64,000 bases of DNA from Chrysaora quinquecirrha (GCA_014526335.1 JACTAT010000012.1:652999-716998); one strand, 5' to 3'; counted from the first letter of the stretch, positions 23,171-35,311 are shown. Notes: generated by a model from the sequence alone, not told the origin. Program-made: numbers and translations.

Positions 23171-23248
23171 TACTGTGGCGAACTGGTCTAAACCACCGCT
23201 TTCTTAAACTAGAGGTCTGGAGTTCGATCCCCTTTTCACGGTACTCTC
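23171..23248 (+). repeat. tRNA-like sequence (SINE head or tRNA pseudogene), copy 1
   Basis: An A-box-like TGTGGCGAACTGG and a B box AGTTCGATCCCC are spaced about 35 bp apart, as in pol III type 2 promoters. The putative acceptor strands TACTGTG and CACGGTA can pair over 7 bp, but the T arm does not fold cleanly. A real tRNA gene is therefore unlikely. Confidence 0.5.
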
Positions 23249-23939
23249 AATATTTTTTATTATCGTTTGGTTTTCATTTTCATGTTTTCATACTCGAATC
23301 ATTGATCGTAACAACTCTATCCGTTTATGTCCTTCAATAAAGTTTTTCATTTTTTAGTCTTCAATTTCAATAGTTTCGTTTACTTTTATATGCTTTCGCG
23401 GTCCGCAGGTGCATAAAAGCAAATGAGTACCATGAAAAGAATACATATGGATTATATTAGTATTGATTTACTGGAGATCTGTCCCTCAAATTTCAATAAA
23501 AATTTTTCAGGCTGATATAGTTATACTATTTTTAATACATTGATCATGATTGAGCGAAAATCACGGCTGGGCATAATTTACATGGACTGCATGTGAAAGT
23601 CGACATAAACATGTTTTCGAATGACAATCAACTGTTAAAATGGCTATTAGTGGTGATTAATCATTGGCAATTAGGTCGGGAGATAGATTCTTTGTTTTGT
23701 TTATCGAGTTGATGCAAGTTTATGCCAGAATTTCTATAATCTCTCTCCGTTCTCTTTTTTGAAAATGACACAAAATCTTATAACTATATATGCAAATTTG
23801 GGAATCGAGAACGGCCCATTGCTGTCCAGAATTGAAGGTGAAAGTGCTCGCGAGATTCGAGTGAACGAAATGACGATCAGCAACACCACCAAAATCATCA
23901 TTATCATAATCATTGACATAATCATTGTCAGATTCAGCA

Positions 23940-24280
23940 TGTTATTATCATTATCGTTGTCGTTATTGTCATGGTCATGATCATTGTGATAATCATGGTC
24001 ATCATCATCATCATCATCGTCATGGTCATGGTCATTGTGATAATCATGGTCCTCATCATCATCATCATCGTCATGGTCATGATCATTGTGATCATTGTGA
24101 TAATCATGGTCATCAACATCAACATCATCGTCATGGTCATGATCATTGTGATAATCATGGTTATCTTCATCATCATCGTCATGGTCATGATCATTGTGAT
24201 AATCATGGTTATCATCATCATCATCATCGTCATGGTCATGATTATTGTGATAATCATGATAATCATGATCATAATCAGTT
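23940..24280 (+). repeat. CATGGTCATGATCATTG microsatellite
   Basis: About six units of 50-55 bp built from CAT/ATC triplets. Overlapping His-, Ile- or Met-rich frames on both strands result from the triplet repeat. Confidence 0.9.
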
Positions 24281-24547
24281 TTGCTGCAGCTGTTGCACTG
24301 CTGGATATGGATTCATTTGTGAAATCATTGTTTCATTGTTGCAAATTATTGCAAACACTCTTTGGTAAGCGTTGTACCGCCATCCTTCGTACATTGTGAC
24401 AGCATTGCTATGTTTTGCCAAAATGTAACAATAGATTGACCGCAAATATACGTAAGTAAACTTTGAAGTCGCCGAAAGTGTCACCATTAGTGGTATTATT
24501 AACAAAAATCAATTACTTGACAATGAACACCAATTAGCAGCATTTGC

Positions 24548-24627
24548 TACTGTAGCGCACTGGTCTAAACCACCGCCTTCTTGAACTGGAGGTCTGAAGG
24601 TCGATCCCCGTTTCAAGGTACTCTCAA
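24548..24627 (+). repeat. tRNA-like sequence, copy 2
   Basis: Same repeat as at 23171, with A box TGTAGCGCACTGG and a B box that has lost one T (GGTCGATCCCC). Confidence 0.5.
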
Positions 24628-25414
24628 TATTTTTTATGCTCGTTTGGTTTTGATTTTCATGTTTTCATACTCGAATTTTTTATTGCAACAACTCTATCCG
24701 TTTATGCCCTTCAACAAAGTTTTTCATTTTTTGATCTTCAATTTCAATAGTTTTGTTTACTCTTTTATGCTTTCGCGGTCTGTAGGTGCGGTGCATAAAA
24801 GCAAATGAGTACCACGAAAAGAATACGAATACATATGAATTATATTAACATTTATTTACTGGAGATCTGTCCCTCAATTTTGGATCAAAAATTTTTCAGG
24901 CTGATGTAAATATGACTATCGTATAATATTTCAAATACATTGATTATGATTGAGCGAAAATCACGACTAGGCTTAATTTACATGAATTGTGCGTGAAAGT
25001 CGACATAAACATGTTTTCGAATGGCAATCAACTGTTTAAGTAGCCATTAGTGGTGATTACTCATTGGCAATTAGGTTGGGAGATGGTAGATTGTTTGTTT
25101 ATGCAAGCCAGCTAGGGTCTCGACAATCTTCAGTTAAGATGTCGATAAACTTGGCAAGAGTTTCTATTACGCCACGAGCACTCTCCGTTCTCACCTCTTT
25201 ATTGAAAATAACGCAAAATCTTAAAACTATGTATGCAAATTTGGGAATCGAGAAAATCTAGAGCAATCAGTGAATGTCTGCAAATCTCAAAAATTCGATG
25301 CAATATTCAAAGGCAAACAATTCTATGAAAACTTGAACACATAAATATCTAGGATTTCTTAGTATTTCTAGATATACTGTTTTTCAAATTTGTGCTTGTT
25401 TAGAAATAAGCGAG

Positions 25415-25525
25415 GTGTCGTTTGTGATAATCATGGTCATCATCATCATCGTCATGGTCATGATCATTTTGATAATCATGGTCATCATCATCATCGTGAT
25501 CATAATCAGTTTTGCTGATCATAAT
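25415..25525 (+). repeat. Short CAT/ATC microsatellite
   Basis: Shorter version of the 23940 array, with two to three units; counterpart at 48405-48520. Confidence 0.85.
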
Positions 25526-25944
25526 CAGTTTTGCTGCAGCTATTGTACTGCTGGGCATTGGTTAATTTGTCAAATCATTGTTTCATTGTTGCAAATTCTT
25601 GCAAACACTCTTTGGTGAGCATTTTGCCACTATCCTTCGCACATTGCGACAGCATTGCTATGTTCTATGATACAAACAGAATTTCGAGGTATAGATTTTG
25701 CAGCTTCAAATCGTTACATGCAGTGTTTAACCATGTTATATGGTCGATTTTGCAAGAAGATCGGAATTTCATTTGCATATCTTCTATAATTTGAGTTGAA
25801 TTTCAAATTCATCTGTCGATATCTAAAAGAATTAAAGCATAATACTCATTTCATATTCATGTAATAGTTCAAGTATCAAAGAGAAGGCAATTTGAATAAA
25901 TGGATCACATTGCTCAATCAGTATCAATATTGGTTGCTGCTTAC

Positions 25945-27732
25945 TTGTCATATTTGTCAACAAGAAAGTCTTCAATGAGCAACGATAACATTCCAGTGAT
26001 TGATTTTTGACTATGCTTCTGCAAGTACTGGTACTTGAAAGACTCATTCTGTCGTTCAGTGCCATTGTTCGTGTTACAGTCAAGCAACAGTCTATCTTGT
26101 CGGTACGCCCAGATCCACCTCTAAAAAGCAAAATATGTAACGGAAAACTAATATCGCTGTAAGTAGAATGGTTCCGTTATTATCATTACATTACATCGCA
26201 AAACTTACTATTAGCCTTATTTTGAAATACAAGCAGAAAGCATTGGACTCCATTGCCAATGCTTTACTTGCTAATGCTCTGCCAATGCAATTCCTTATCT
26301 TAAAGTATGGAAAGAAAGTGTGTACATGGCAAATCCATCCTTGATGGAGAGTAAGGAGAAACTTTAGGGTGTGGGACCTAAAGTTTCATCAAAATCTCCG
26401 TTATAGTTTGCCATCTACACACTTTTTTCCGTACAACCATGCCTTTAGTTACCTTTTTTATATTAAGCCAATATTTCTCTAGATAGTCCACCAAACCTGT
26501 GTACTTCTTGTCTTTCCAGTAAATCGATGACTTGAGAAGATGAATTTCGTTTTCACTTGAAGTTCTTGATCTTGAGCGTGCTATTTGCCTGAGTCTTGCT
26601 AAGACATCACTCTTTATCTCCCTGCAACCATTTGTCGATTTCGATAACCATCGCTCCCATGTTTGTTCACGGTGGAAATCACATATGAATACTGAACAGT
26701 CTAGTGGAATAAGATCAATGAATATATGTAAGTAAATTAAAATCAGTTAGTAAATTTTAGTGATTGCAAAAAAATCGAAGTTTTACAAATGATAATCTTT
26801 AAAGAACGGTCTCCTTTTGGAAATAAATCTTGTTTTGTCCAATTTTGGATTCAGTACATTAAAATTGTAGCTTTAGTAAAAATTTACGCAGTTCATCTAT
26901 AGCAAAATCAATCTGTGGTGAGACGAATATTATAGCAAAGAAATTTCATAATTTGCCAAATGAAGCCATTCATTTTTAAGATATATATAGAACTTGTTCA
27001 CAACTATTTACCTTTGAAGTTATTCTCTATGGCATTAATCTCTTCATTGCTGTAGTCTGTCATGAAGTATTTGGGTTTGAACTCGGGAATCCACTTTTTG
27101 AAAATTCCAATCGCTTCCTCTATGCTGTCGGTGTCTTCATTCTCAGAAACAAAAGCACCTACCACTTGGTAATCTACATTGGTTTTTACAACAAGGAAGA
27201 ACAAGGGTAATGTGTAACGAGTGGTACGATATGTAGCGTCTTAAAAGGCAATTTCATTTCCATACCGGGACAGTAGTCTTCTTTGTTGATCAGATTGGTA
27301 GACGAACAGGAAACCATCTCCGTTGTCTCTGAGAAGCTTTATCTCTGCATCATCCACATCGTCATCACCATCTGCTGTCGATTCAAATTCATTGGCATCA
27401 TTAGACACGCCGACTTTCGTTGGCCGGTAAAATATTTTGCAATTTGGCTGCTCTTCTTTCCATTGTTTTACTTTCTCTACCAAGCATTCTTGATCTATCA
27501 TGGAATGACGCAGTTTTCTTTGTACATGCACTATGTGGGATCTAATTATGCTCTGATTCGGAAAATATCTACGATTACTTGTAGGGGGAACATTGGTACC
27601 TTTGAAAAGCTCATGTTTAACTGCGACCTTCAGTTATCTTCTCATCTCGTTTACTGTCGAAACATTCTCTTTGACCAGCATTTCAATCTTGCTTACAAGA
27701 AAAGAATCTATTTCTTGGGAAACTCCAGCAAA
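25945..27732 (-). pseudogene. MULE-transposase/CaRF-like gene, 3' exons only (left copy)
   Basis: Three exons matching the right copy: 27732-27012, 26700-26453 and 26120-25945, with GT-AG borders and compatible phases. The first holds a CaRF-like segment (SNRRYFPNQR) and the MULE core, the second ICDFHREQAWERW, the third NTNNGTERQNESFKYQYLQK. Two stops break the first exon: TAA at 27634-27636, shared with the right copy, and a private TAA at 27241-27243 directly before the catalytic Asp of DATYRTTRYT, where the right copy has Leu. The upstream exons would lie in and beyond the N gap. Confidence 0.85.
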
Positions 27733-28174
27733 CTTCGAAAAAAAGGACTGGGTTAAGTTAAGGGAAAAGAACGATGCAGCAGACCACTGATTGACCTTGA
27801 TCTTTTCTTTGTTCTTATATACACATATATAGAATATATCACGACACAGTACAAGTATTGTGACACAGATTCAGTAGCCTGAATTATAGAAAATTATGAA
27901 TTCTAAAATCATATCCTCCAAAATCATAAACATTAATGAAAAATTGTATGATTTCCGTATCAAAATTTCTGAATTCGTTCAAGGCTTGTCTATAAAAATG
28001 TTAGGGTAAATTTTCAGAGACATATTAACTTTTTTTAATTAGCTACTGGACTTTCTTGTATTTTTTTGTCTGTCTATTATTTTAGCCGTCACAGAATGAC
28101 TGGTGCCCCTAAAAACTCTTTTTGCTCTTTTCTTGTATTTCAATGTATGTAACTGACAAGCTTGCAATGATATC

Positions 28175-28244
28175 TATCTTCCAAAAAGAAGGCTATCTTC
28201 CAAAAAGAAGGCTATCTTCAAAAAGAAGGTTATCTTCCAAAAAG
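28175..28244 (+). repeat. 19-bp VNTR, about 3.7 units (left copy)
   Basis: Unit TATCTTCCAAAAAGAAGGC. The right copy (51095-51203) has two more units. Confidence 0.9.
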
Positions 28245-28326
28245 TTTAACAACATATCAGCCCCAGTTGTTTATTGATCAGTTGCTTATTAGAAAAAAGT
28301 GTTGTGTAATGTATTTATAGAACTCA

Positions 28327-28826
28327 NNNNNNNNNNNNNNNNNNNNNNNNNNNNNNNNNNNNNNNNNNNNNNNNNNNNNNNNNNNNNNNNNNNNNNNNNN
28401 NNNNNNNNNNNNNNNNNNNNNNNNNNNNNNNNNNNNNNNNNNNNNNNNNNNNNNNNNNNNNNNNNNNNNNNNNNNNNNNNNNNNNNNNNNNNNNNNNNNN
28501 NNNNNNNNNNNNNNNNNNNNNNNNNNNNNNNNNNNNNNNNNNNNNNNNNNNNNNNNNNNNNNNNNNNNNNNNNNNNNNNNNNNNNNNNNNNNNNNNNNNN
28601 NNNNNNNNNNNNNNNNNNNNNNNNNNNNNNNNNNNNNNNNNNNNNNNNNNNNNNNNNNNNNNNNNNNNNNNNNNNNNNNNNNNNNNNNNNNNNNNNNNNN
28701 NNNNNNNNNNNNNNNNNNNNNNNNNNNNNNNNNNNNNNNNNNNNNNNNNNNNNNNNNNNNNNNNNNNNNNNNNNNNNNNNNNNNNNNNNNNNNNNNNNNN
28801 NNNNNNNNNNNNNNNNNNNNNNNNNN
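28327..28826. other. Assembly gap of exactly 500 N
   Basis: A run of 500 Ns, a round number that usually marks a scaffold join of unknown size. The left block ends at its first base. Confidence 0.99.
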
Positions 28827-29335
28827 CTTCTCGGGGCATCTTTTCAGTAGTTAGGAGTCAAAACGATGTGGTATTGAATGCAGAGAGATTTTTTCATCCT
28901 CAAACCCACAAATAAGGGCTATCCTCCCAAAAGAATATTTGGGTTAGCAGTAAAGTCCAGCCAGGTAATACATTTGATAAATATACCTCTCCTGTTCCTC
29001 CAACACATTTATAAGTGAACTTGCAGCTATAAGATTTCTACAATGACAAAACAAAACAACAGTAAGTTAAAGAAAAAGCCAGCTGTTTAGCCAGTTTAGT
29101 ATCAGGTTGATTTGTGTTGCCTAAGATTAAAAACTTCCTTCCCAATCAGACAGCGGAAGGTGTTTGTGGACAATCTCTAAAATATGGATTTTGGGATGAT
29201 GGAGTGGAATGATGGAGTGGAATGATGGAATGGTATCAAAATTCATAAATGCAAAAGAAAAGCAATTTCCAAGTATATTCCAGCAATATTTACTTTTGAA
29301 AGTATAATGAAACAAAAACAGAGCCATTCCATACT
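28827..29335. other. No gene recognised; short GATGGAGTGGAAT repeat
   Basis: Unique sequence after the gap. Around 29198-29235 a 13-bp unit is repeated about three times. I see no coding or RNA gene. Confidence 0.5.
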
Positions 29336-29339
29336 TAAG

Positions 29340-29735
29340 AACAATATGGATTGGCGAATTTTCTAAAAATTACTCGCTTCTTTTGGCTGAAACCTTCCCC
29401 AAGGATATTTTAAGCCTTACAAAGACGTTTGAGTAGAGATTATGAAGGTTAGGAGTAGATTGAAGGAATTACGAGGCAACTCCATATTTTAGAAAAATAT
29501 GGAATGGCGAAATTTAAAAAAAATAAGTTGCTTCGTTTTGCTGAAACTTTCCTCTAATGGTATTATAAGCCTTACAAAGAAATTCGAGTAGAGATTATGA
29601 AGGTTAGGACTGGATTGAAGGAATTACGAGGCCAATTCATATTTTAGCAAAATATAGAATGGCGAAATTTTTCAGAAACTACTTTCTTCTTTTTCCTGAA
29701 ACCTTCACCTAAGGGTTTTATAATTATTATTTCAC
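29340..29735 (+). repeat. Tandem repeat of about 150-bp units
   Basis: Nearly three units, starting near 29343, 29506 and 29651. Each has AATATGGAATGGCGAAATTT, then a GCTGAAACCTTCC-like stretch, and ends with GATTGAAGGAATTACGAGGC. No coding sign. Confidence 0.75.
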
Positions 29736-29898
29736 TGAAGCACCTTTCAATGGCGCGCCGTTGCGGCAAAACCATTAAACTTTTGAGTATGTTTGAAAAT
29801 ACTTTTTCGTGTATGCCATTTACAACTTCGTTCTTGTTAAGATGTAAAATTTTAATTTCAAAATGAATTTTTGTATTGATCTCTTTTTAATTAACTAT

Positions 29899-30060
29899 TT
29901 TGTATGTCAAACGTAAAACTTTTGTGTATGTAAAAAAACATTTGTGTACTTCAAAAACTAAAACTTCAGTGTATGTCAAAACAAAGCTTTTGTGCATGTC
30001 GAAATCAAAACGTATTTGTATGTCAAAGATGTCCAACAAAATTTTGGTGTACGTGATTAA
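29899..30060 (+). repeat. About 30-bp imperfect tandem repeats
   Basis: Repeats of GTGTATGTCAAAACNAAA type. The Lys/Val/Tyr-rich frames on both strands arise from this periodicity. Confidence 0.65.
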
Positions 30061-30610
30061 ACGGCAGTTGTGCATGTTGGGTTTTATTCTGTGTAGCTCA
30101 AACGCTTTTTTTCGGAACATAAAAGAGCGCTTTCGAAGCATACCGTTATGTCGACTTTTGTAGGGTAACATGCGCACAACGCGACATTTGCAAAAGGTCA
30201 GCCATGCCAGTCGCTTGTAAGGTTTTGTACGATGGCATTCAAAATATCAGCCTTCGGAGATCATGAATGCACGCCTGCATAAAGTCGAGAACCGTAATTT
30301 GCCAGACCACATCTCTCCTCACGGAAGTAATTCTCTAACGTTTGAGCTCCAGAAAGAGTATGAAGCGCGGATTGCGTCAACAATACTTCCTAAAAACTAG
30401 CTACTAACTTTAAAATACTTGGTACCTGTCATACAAATACTTATTATTTCCTTCCAAATTTGTACTCCTTTATTTAAATACTTGGTACTTGTTAAAAGAT
30501 ATATAGTACTTCTTGCAAAATAACAAGTAACTTTCCAAAGATAAATTTAACGGAAGTAAACTAGCGCAATAATTGGACAACTGAAGGCTGTGTTGTAAGA
30601 CTTGTAGAAA

Positions 30611-31564
30611 TTAGTGAGAATCGCATTCGCGAAATAAAAAAAATGAAACAAAATTAATTAAAGGGTTCCCAGGGGTATGTTGCTTAACCTCCCATAATGC
30701 ATTCGGGCATGGAACACTAGACGAGCTTCGCTGCATGCGTCTGCTCGGTCCTCTTACAACAGGTCCAAGTGGATCTACTCTACCAATAGCATCACGAACT
30801 CGCCAACGTTGTACCCCTAAGCCTGTTGCACGCAATAATTCGTTATCATTTGTTCTCCTGAACGTGGGTGTGACAAGAAAACATTTTGTACCATGATATC
30901 TACTGCATAAGAGACTGTTGTAAACCCTTGATTTGAATTCGTTAGGTTTAATTATCTGCGTCTTCTTAACAGAGTAGCTTCACTTATACCGATATTTTCG
31001 GCAATGCAAACGATACATGAAGCCCAAGGCAATTGAACCCTCTAACTGACGGGAAGAAATTGGCAGCGTTGGCCTTCTCTTTGCCGATGAAAGGGTTCCA
31101 AGCGGTTTTTATTTCTTGTGCAAGAATTGTGGATAACACGGTATAATTGCTGGAGAGCATCACGAATCTCTACCTCGACATCAGTTTTTACTCTGTTAGT
31201 GTTGCTGACCAAGAGAACCTGTATTGCAATGAGACATTCAAAACACTTGCCCAGTAGCAGTTCATCAGGCTGTGTGTTGTCATGGACAGCGTTTTTCTTC
31301 TCTTTCAAAAGCATATCCAGCCCGAAAACTCCAATAAACCCTGAAAGTTGGTCTACATTGTAGCACTGAACGGTAAGAATGAGCAAAATGGCTACCATGC
31401 TTAACAAGAGACCATTTTTGATAGGCATCGTCCTCGAGATGAATTGAATTGGAAGGGGATTCCACATAGGATGCTTGATTGACAAGTTGAAAAAATTTAA
31501 AAAACTTAGTACTTGTTTCGAATTTTACCAGCCGATCTCTTTTCTTTTGGAACTGTTCTGTCAA
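30611..31564 (-). pseudogene. Integrase-core (rve) transposase remnant
   Basis: Minus-strand pieces in family order. 31564-31042 gives two overlapping frames with a hydrophobic segment and RDALQQLYRVIHN. Near 31014-30958, IAENIGISEATLLRRRR resembles the helix-turn-helix part. 30835-30690 reads LLRATGLGVQRWRVRDAIGR, then SVPCPNALWE, the run-up to the DDE integrase core in rve-type transposases common in cnidarians, fish and sponges. The catalytic core that should follow (WHIDGxHKLIRW-like) is absent and replaced by unrelated sequence. Inactive fragment; the superfamily (possibly IS3EU-like) is an inference. Confidence 0.65.
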
Positions 31565-31748
31565 TAGCTCAAAAAGTAAAAGCTCACTAAAGCAATAGGA
31601 AGACCGAATATTTTTACAGCTAGCACAACATACTGAAATGAGGTACTAGGTATTTTTCAAAAAGAACAAAGCCTATGAAAAATTTATCATTGCCGTTAAT
31701 GTACTAGGTATTTTTGGAAAGTTACTTGCTATTTTGCGAGAAGTACTA

Positions 31749-32103
31749 CTCTTAGGTGTCTAATTTCTAGGGAGGTCGGAGAAGGCGGTGGGTTGGAACA
31801 GCATTCAGGATCTAACTAGCCGGGGAGGGTCGGAATAAACGGGGGGTCGAACTTTGTTTGACAAAATTTGTCAGGAAATTGCTGAAACGCAGTGTCCATA
31901 ATCCATAGTCCTAACCAACAAATAGAGTATACAAGTGAAATTTCACATCAAGAACGTCAGAGTAAGTTAACTGAAAAATATCAACATCGATATCAATGCA
32001 AATCTTAATAAGCGCGGGGGGTTCTAATAAAAGCGGGGATGGGTTGGAATTTTTTCGAAAAATTAATAAGCGGGGGGGGGGACGGCAATTAGGCACCTTA
32101 CAG
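31749..32103. mobile_element. MITE with TA target duplication (right copy)
   Basis: Same element as 294-675, shorter by about 27 bp. Ends are CTCTTAGGTGTCTAATT and the inverse of CTGTAAGGTGCCTAATT, flanked by TA, inside the right inverted repeat of the integrase-type transposon. Confidence 0.6.
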
Positions 32104-33280
32104 TATATATTTTGTAACAAGCACCGAGTAATTAAAATGGAGGAGTACAAAATTCGAAGGAAGTAATAAGTATTTTTATGACAAGTACCAAGTAAAGTTA
32201 GTAGCTAGTTTTTGTAGAAAATATTTTTGATGTAATCGGCGCTTCATAAAGTTCAAAGCTGCGATTAAGTTAACACTGTATAAAAAACCCCGTACAACCT
32301 GATGTGAAGTAACGTGGAGGGTGTGCAGTATAGTGGAGGGTGTCAATACAACGTTGTCACGATAGCATGTGTTCCATTCATTCTCTAACGCAAAAGTTAC
32401 CACATCAACATTGGTACAAATTGCTTGTAATCATCGTGCAGAAAAAAATGAATGGTGCAACGACACAACCAGACACTATCCATACTCTATTGAAATTCAG
32501 AGAGCGAAATGGTAATATGACGTTGCTCGAGAAAATGGTGACATTTTATGAAGATTAATCTTTTCAAAATCACAACGTTTACATATCTAGCAATACCACA
32601 AATCGATCAAAGAAAAAATGAAGGTAAAAACATTTGACGCTCATCGTCTTCTGCTACCCCGCTTATACGCAGTTCCCTCGGATAAACCAATCATTCCAGA
32701 ATCTCGCCTACCGTCGGAAAATCAAAAAAATTTCCGATATCGATAGCAATTTTTAAATTAAACACAATCAAAATATATTTAACCTCAAATTCAAAAATGT
32801 TGAAAACAATAAAATTATTTGCTTTTCCTTTCTAATTTATCTCTTTTTTCGTCCTCAATTTTTCCCTATCAAAATGCACTGATATTGGCTTCTTCATCGG
32901 GCCTGTTATTTTTTTTACTTCAATAACAAAAGCAAGTGAACTCATTACTAACCAAAAATCACATCTTTTCTATTTGTAAACGGAATTTCTGGGAAATTTT
33001 TTAAAATAATCTCGATGTTTTACTCAAAAGTAAAATCGTGTGCTCTTGCTAATGATGGTTTAACAGAATTTTATCAGCCGTGCCCGTGGTGTTCGTTAAG
33101 GTTGCATTTTAAGTCCAATGCTGGATGCTTTGTTTTGAAACGATTTAAATCTGAAAATTGATTGCGACTCGAATGGAGTGTGCCGATGCTTAAGTTCTAC
33201 TTGCGGAACTACTAGTTTTACTTGTGGGTTATTTATGGGGGAGGAAATTTGGGGTATTGACGAAAATATTAACTTAGAAC

Positions 33281-33512
33281 AACCCCATGTAATGTCTGTG
33301 CAGTACGGTGGCGGATGTGCAGTACGGTGGCGGATGTTCAGTACGGTTGGGAGGCAACTTGCAGTACGGTTGGGGTTGTTCAGAACGGTGGGGGGATACC
33401 ATGATTGCCGTGGCGGATCCCCAACCGTACTGCAAGATGCCTCCCCACCCTACTGAACATCCCCCACCATACTGCATATCCCCACCGTACTGCACAGACA
33501 TTACATGGGGTG
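33281..33512. mobile_element. Short foldback element (right copy)
   Basis: 232 bp, nearly a perfect large hairpin: ACCCCATGTAATGTCTGTGC at the left, its inverse at the right, and arms of GTACGGTGG repeats. Same 5-bp AGAAC duplication (33276-33280 and 33513-33517) as the 2.16-kb copy at 1859-4021, so one is an internal deletion or expansion of the other. Confidence 0.75.
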
Positions 33513-33912
33513 AGAACGTCTGCATTTATCTTTCTGTAAATATTTTAGTGCACAGGGTAATTTAGCCTTCGGTTTAGTTTAATTGCTTAATACTGTTGTT
33601 TTAAGTTTGAAGTCAAGACTTTTATCATTAAGTTATCGATATATCACAAAATAAAGTTTATCACAGTTTCTAATGAAAAGTGCATTAAGCTGTTATATTA
33701 AGTTATATCACTTTTAGAGTTCTTATGTAAATCTTTTGTAGTTTGTATCTAGAATATAATACTTTTTCCGTAAGTGGGGCCAGGTCAAACCCATTACCCC
33801 TTCTTTTAGGAATTTCCTATAGGTTGTTAGCATATCTTAATGTTAGGTTAGGTTTTGCTGTCAACCCCAATCCCTATAAATCTAGGAACCTAGGCTAGCA
33901 CCCTCGGAAAAC

Positions 33913-34329
33913 ATGCCTGGTGGCCAAAGGCAGCAAGAAGCTCTGTCGGAAGCGTAAGTGAAATCTGAACGAATTTCTATCCATTGTTTAAGCTAGCTTT
34001 GAATTTCAAGCTCGTGTAAGTCGCTGTCCTTGCATGAAAACTAAAGGGTTTACTCGTGGTAATCGCTGCATTTTCTTTAGATTTGTAGCTTAAATTTGTA
34101 CGTAGTTATTCATACAGTCTTTTGAAAGTGTAAATTCAATTTTTTTCTCTGATTCAATATCCACAACAGTTGGAACCAAGATGTCAAGGGGTTTTCTAAC
34201 ATTTGGTCCAACAATCCGAACACAACAGAAAAATCCAGCAATCAGCAAAAATGGTACAATTGTGAGAAACTCCTTGTTAGAAACTATTTTGCAAATTCAT
34301 TCATGTCTATAGTCTTAATGAACACATAA
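33913..34329 (+). CDS. Candidate small two-exon gene, unknown product
   Basis: Exon 1 at 33913-33953 (ATG-CCT-GGT-GGC..., GTAAGT donor) joins in phase to exon 2 at 34170-34329 (after CAACAG), giving about 66 codons that begin MPGGQRQQEALSEAWNQDVK and end at TAA. Between the two copies exon 1 differs by an in-frame 3-base indel, whereas exon 2 is frameshifted in the left copy. No domain is recognised. The splice borders are good, but the short length makes chance possible; it could also be the 5' end of a repeat-borne gene. Confidence 0.25.
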
Positions 34330-35311
34330 TGGAAAATAAAAAACTCCGTACCTATGCTGAATTCAAATATGTTTTCAAATTTGAAAGATATCTTGATGTG
34401 ACTTCAAAAGAAGACAGAAACCAGATGATTTTAAAATGCATGTACCTGGTTTGATTAGTCTTTATCAATTACAATTTGTTATCTATAAAAAGTTTGGGTC
34501 TTTGTATTGAATTATGTATGCTAAGTAATAGCTATATCTTTTTTCTTTGTTCTTCAATGTAATCTTAATTTCTTACCTTTTTATGTCCCAAGGACATAAC
34601 GAGAGGGTGTTTGTGAAATGCATGTATGTGTATACGCTTTCTCCTGCTAAATTTGTAACAATAGATAAACCACGAATGTGAGGAAGTAAACTTTGCAGTC
34701 GTCGTAATTGGTCATAATGAAAACCAACCATTTGACAATTACCAAATTTGTAACCAAGTAGATTATTGATTGTGGTTGAGTATTTGGCAGAAGGTCTTAT
34801 TTAGATAATTAGATTTTTCTTCCAATATAAAACTTTACTTGCTTTTTCCTTTATAAGGAATAAATAAGATAATACGAAAATATTACATTTTAGCCAAGAA
34901 TGACATCACAGTATTTTATCTTAATTTATTTTTTGAAAAATCTCTCAATCTACATTGATTGTAGGCTTGAAAAAAGGCTGTTATGCAAGCCATTGCAATA
35001 TCATGTGTTCAACTTGTAAGAAGTTTTTGGTACTGAATGCTGACTCAGTGAACCTGCAGGTTAGCCTGCAATGACAAAAAAAATTTATTGGAGGAAAACA
35101 ACAACATTTGACGAACCTACAGTTTCACAGATTCTCTTTGCAGATTCTCTGAACAATAAAATTTGACAAACCTACAGTTTCTCTGTGCAATTTTTGTGAA
35201 AATGGGGACTCGAATCATGCTATAGGTCTATGGGTTTTTTTGAAAATGTCGTTTTTGAGAAAATTTTGAACGGATTTACGGTTTCCAGACCCCCCAAACA
35301 CCCCCTCCTTT

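Larger units (their letters stand above)
23060..25620 (+). repeat. Tandem duplication of a 1.2-1.3-kb unit with tRNA-like segment and CAT repeat
   Basis: A unit beginning TTTTTGCCAAAATGTAACAA and ending GCAAACACTCTTTGGT is present twice here (about 23060-24365 and 24412-25617) but once in the right block (about 47400-48615). Each unit carries, in order, a tRNA-like region, an AT-rich stretch and a CATGGTCATGATCATT-type microsatellite. The second unit is closer to the right-block unit than the first is. Confidence 0.8.
1..28326. repeat. Left copy of the large duplicated block
   Basis: This stretch aligns almost base for base with 31457-51295. The alignment is interrupted by insertions unique to this copy at 6580-9083, 10300-12037, 12938-14755 (replacing about 1.03 kb of the other copy), 20376-21432, about 22649-22890 and an extra repeat unit near 23.06-24.42 kb. 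It also lacks 35941-37218 of the other copy. The nested hAT element, foldback element and MITE sit at the same positions with the same target-site duplications, so both copies descend from one sequence. The copy ends exactly where a run of 500 Ns begins. Confidence 0.93.
30392..32213. mobile_element. DNA transposon with about 150-bp inverted repeats and integrase-core transposase remnants
   Basis: The left inverted repeat (30392-30545, AAAAACTAGCTACTAACTTT onward) matches the inverse of the right repeat (about 31685-31748 plus 32104-32213), which is split by a MITE. Between them lie minus-strand remnants of an integrase-core gene. A target duplication is not clear. The right half recurs at 1-785. 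Confidence 0.7.

Noticed and set aside
23171..23248. Functional tRNA gene
   Set aside because: A and B boxes are present, but the T and anticodon arms do not fold properly and the B box is damaged in two of three copies.
23925..24399. His-rich, Ile-rich and Met-rich proteins on both strands
   Set aside because: Translation of the CAT/ATC microsatellite in different frames.
25832..26131. 99-residue minus-strand open frame (also 48726-49025)
   Set aside because: It is a shadow: the exon at 26120-25945 read in another frame gives clear MULE-family motifs, and this frame gives none.
27283..27756. 157-residue plus-strand open frame (also 50177-50650)
   Set aside because: Antisense to the MULE/CaRF-like exon; no family resemblance.
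28299..28850. Long open frames across runs of N
   Set aside because: They are made of unknown bases (28327-28826 and 54189-54688) and have no sequence content.
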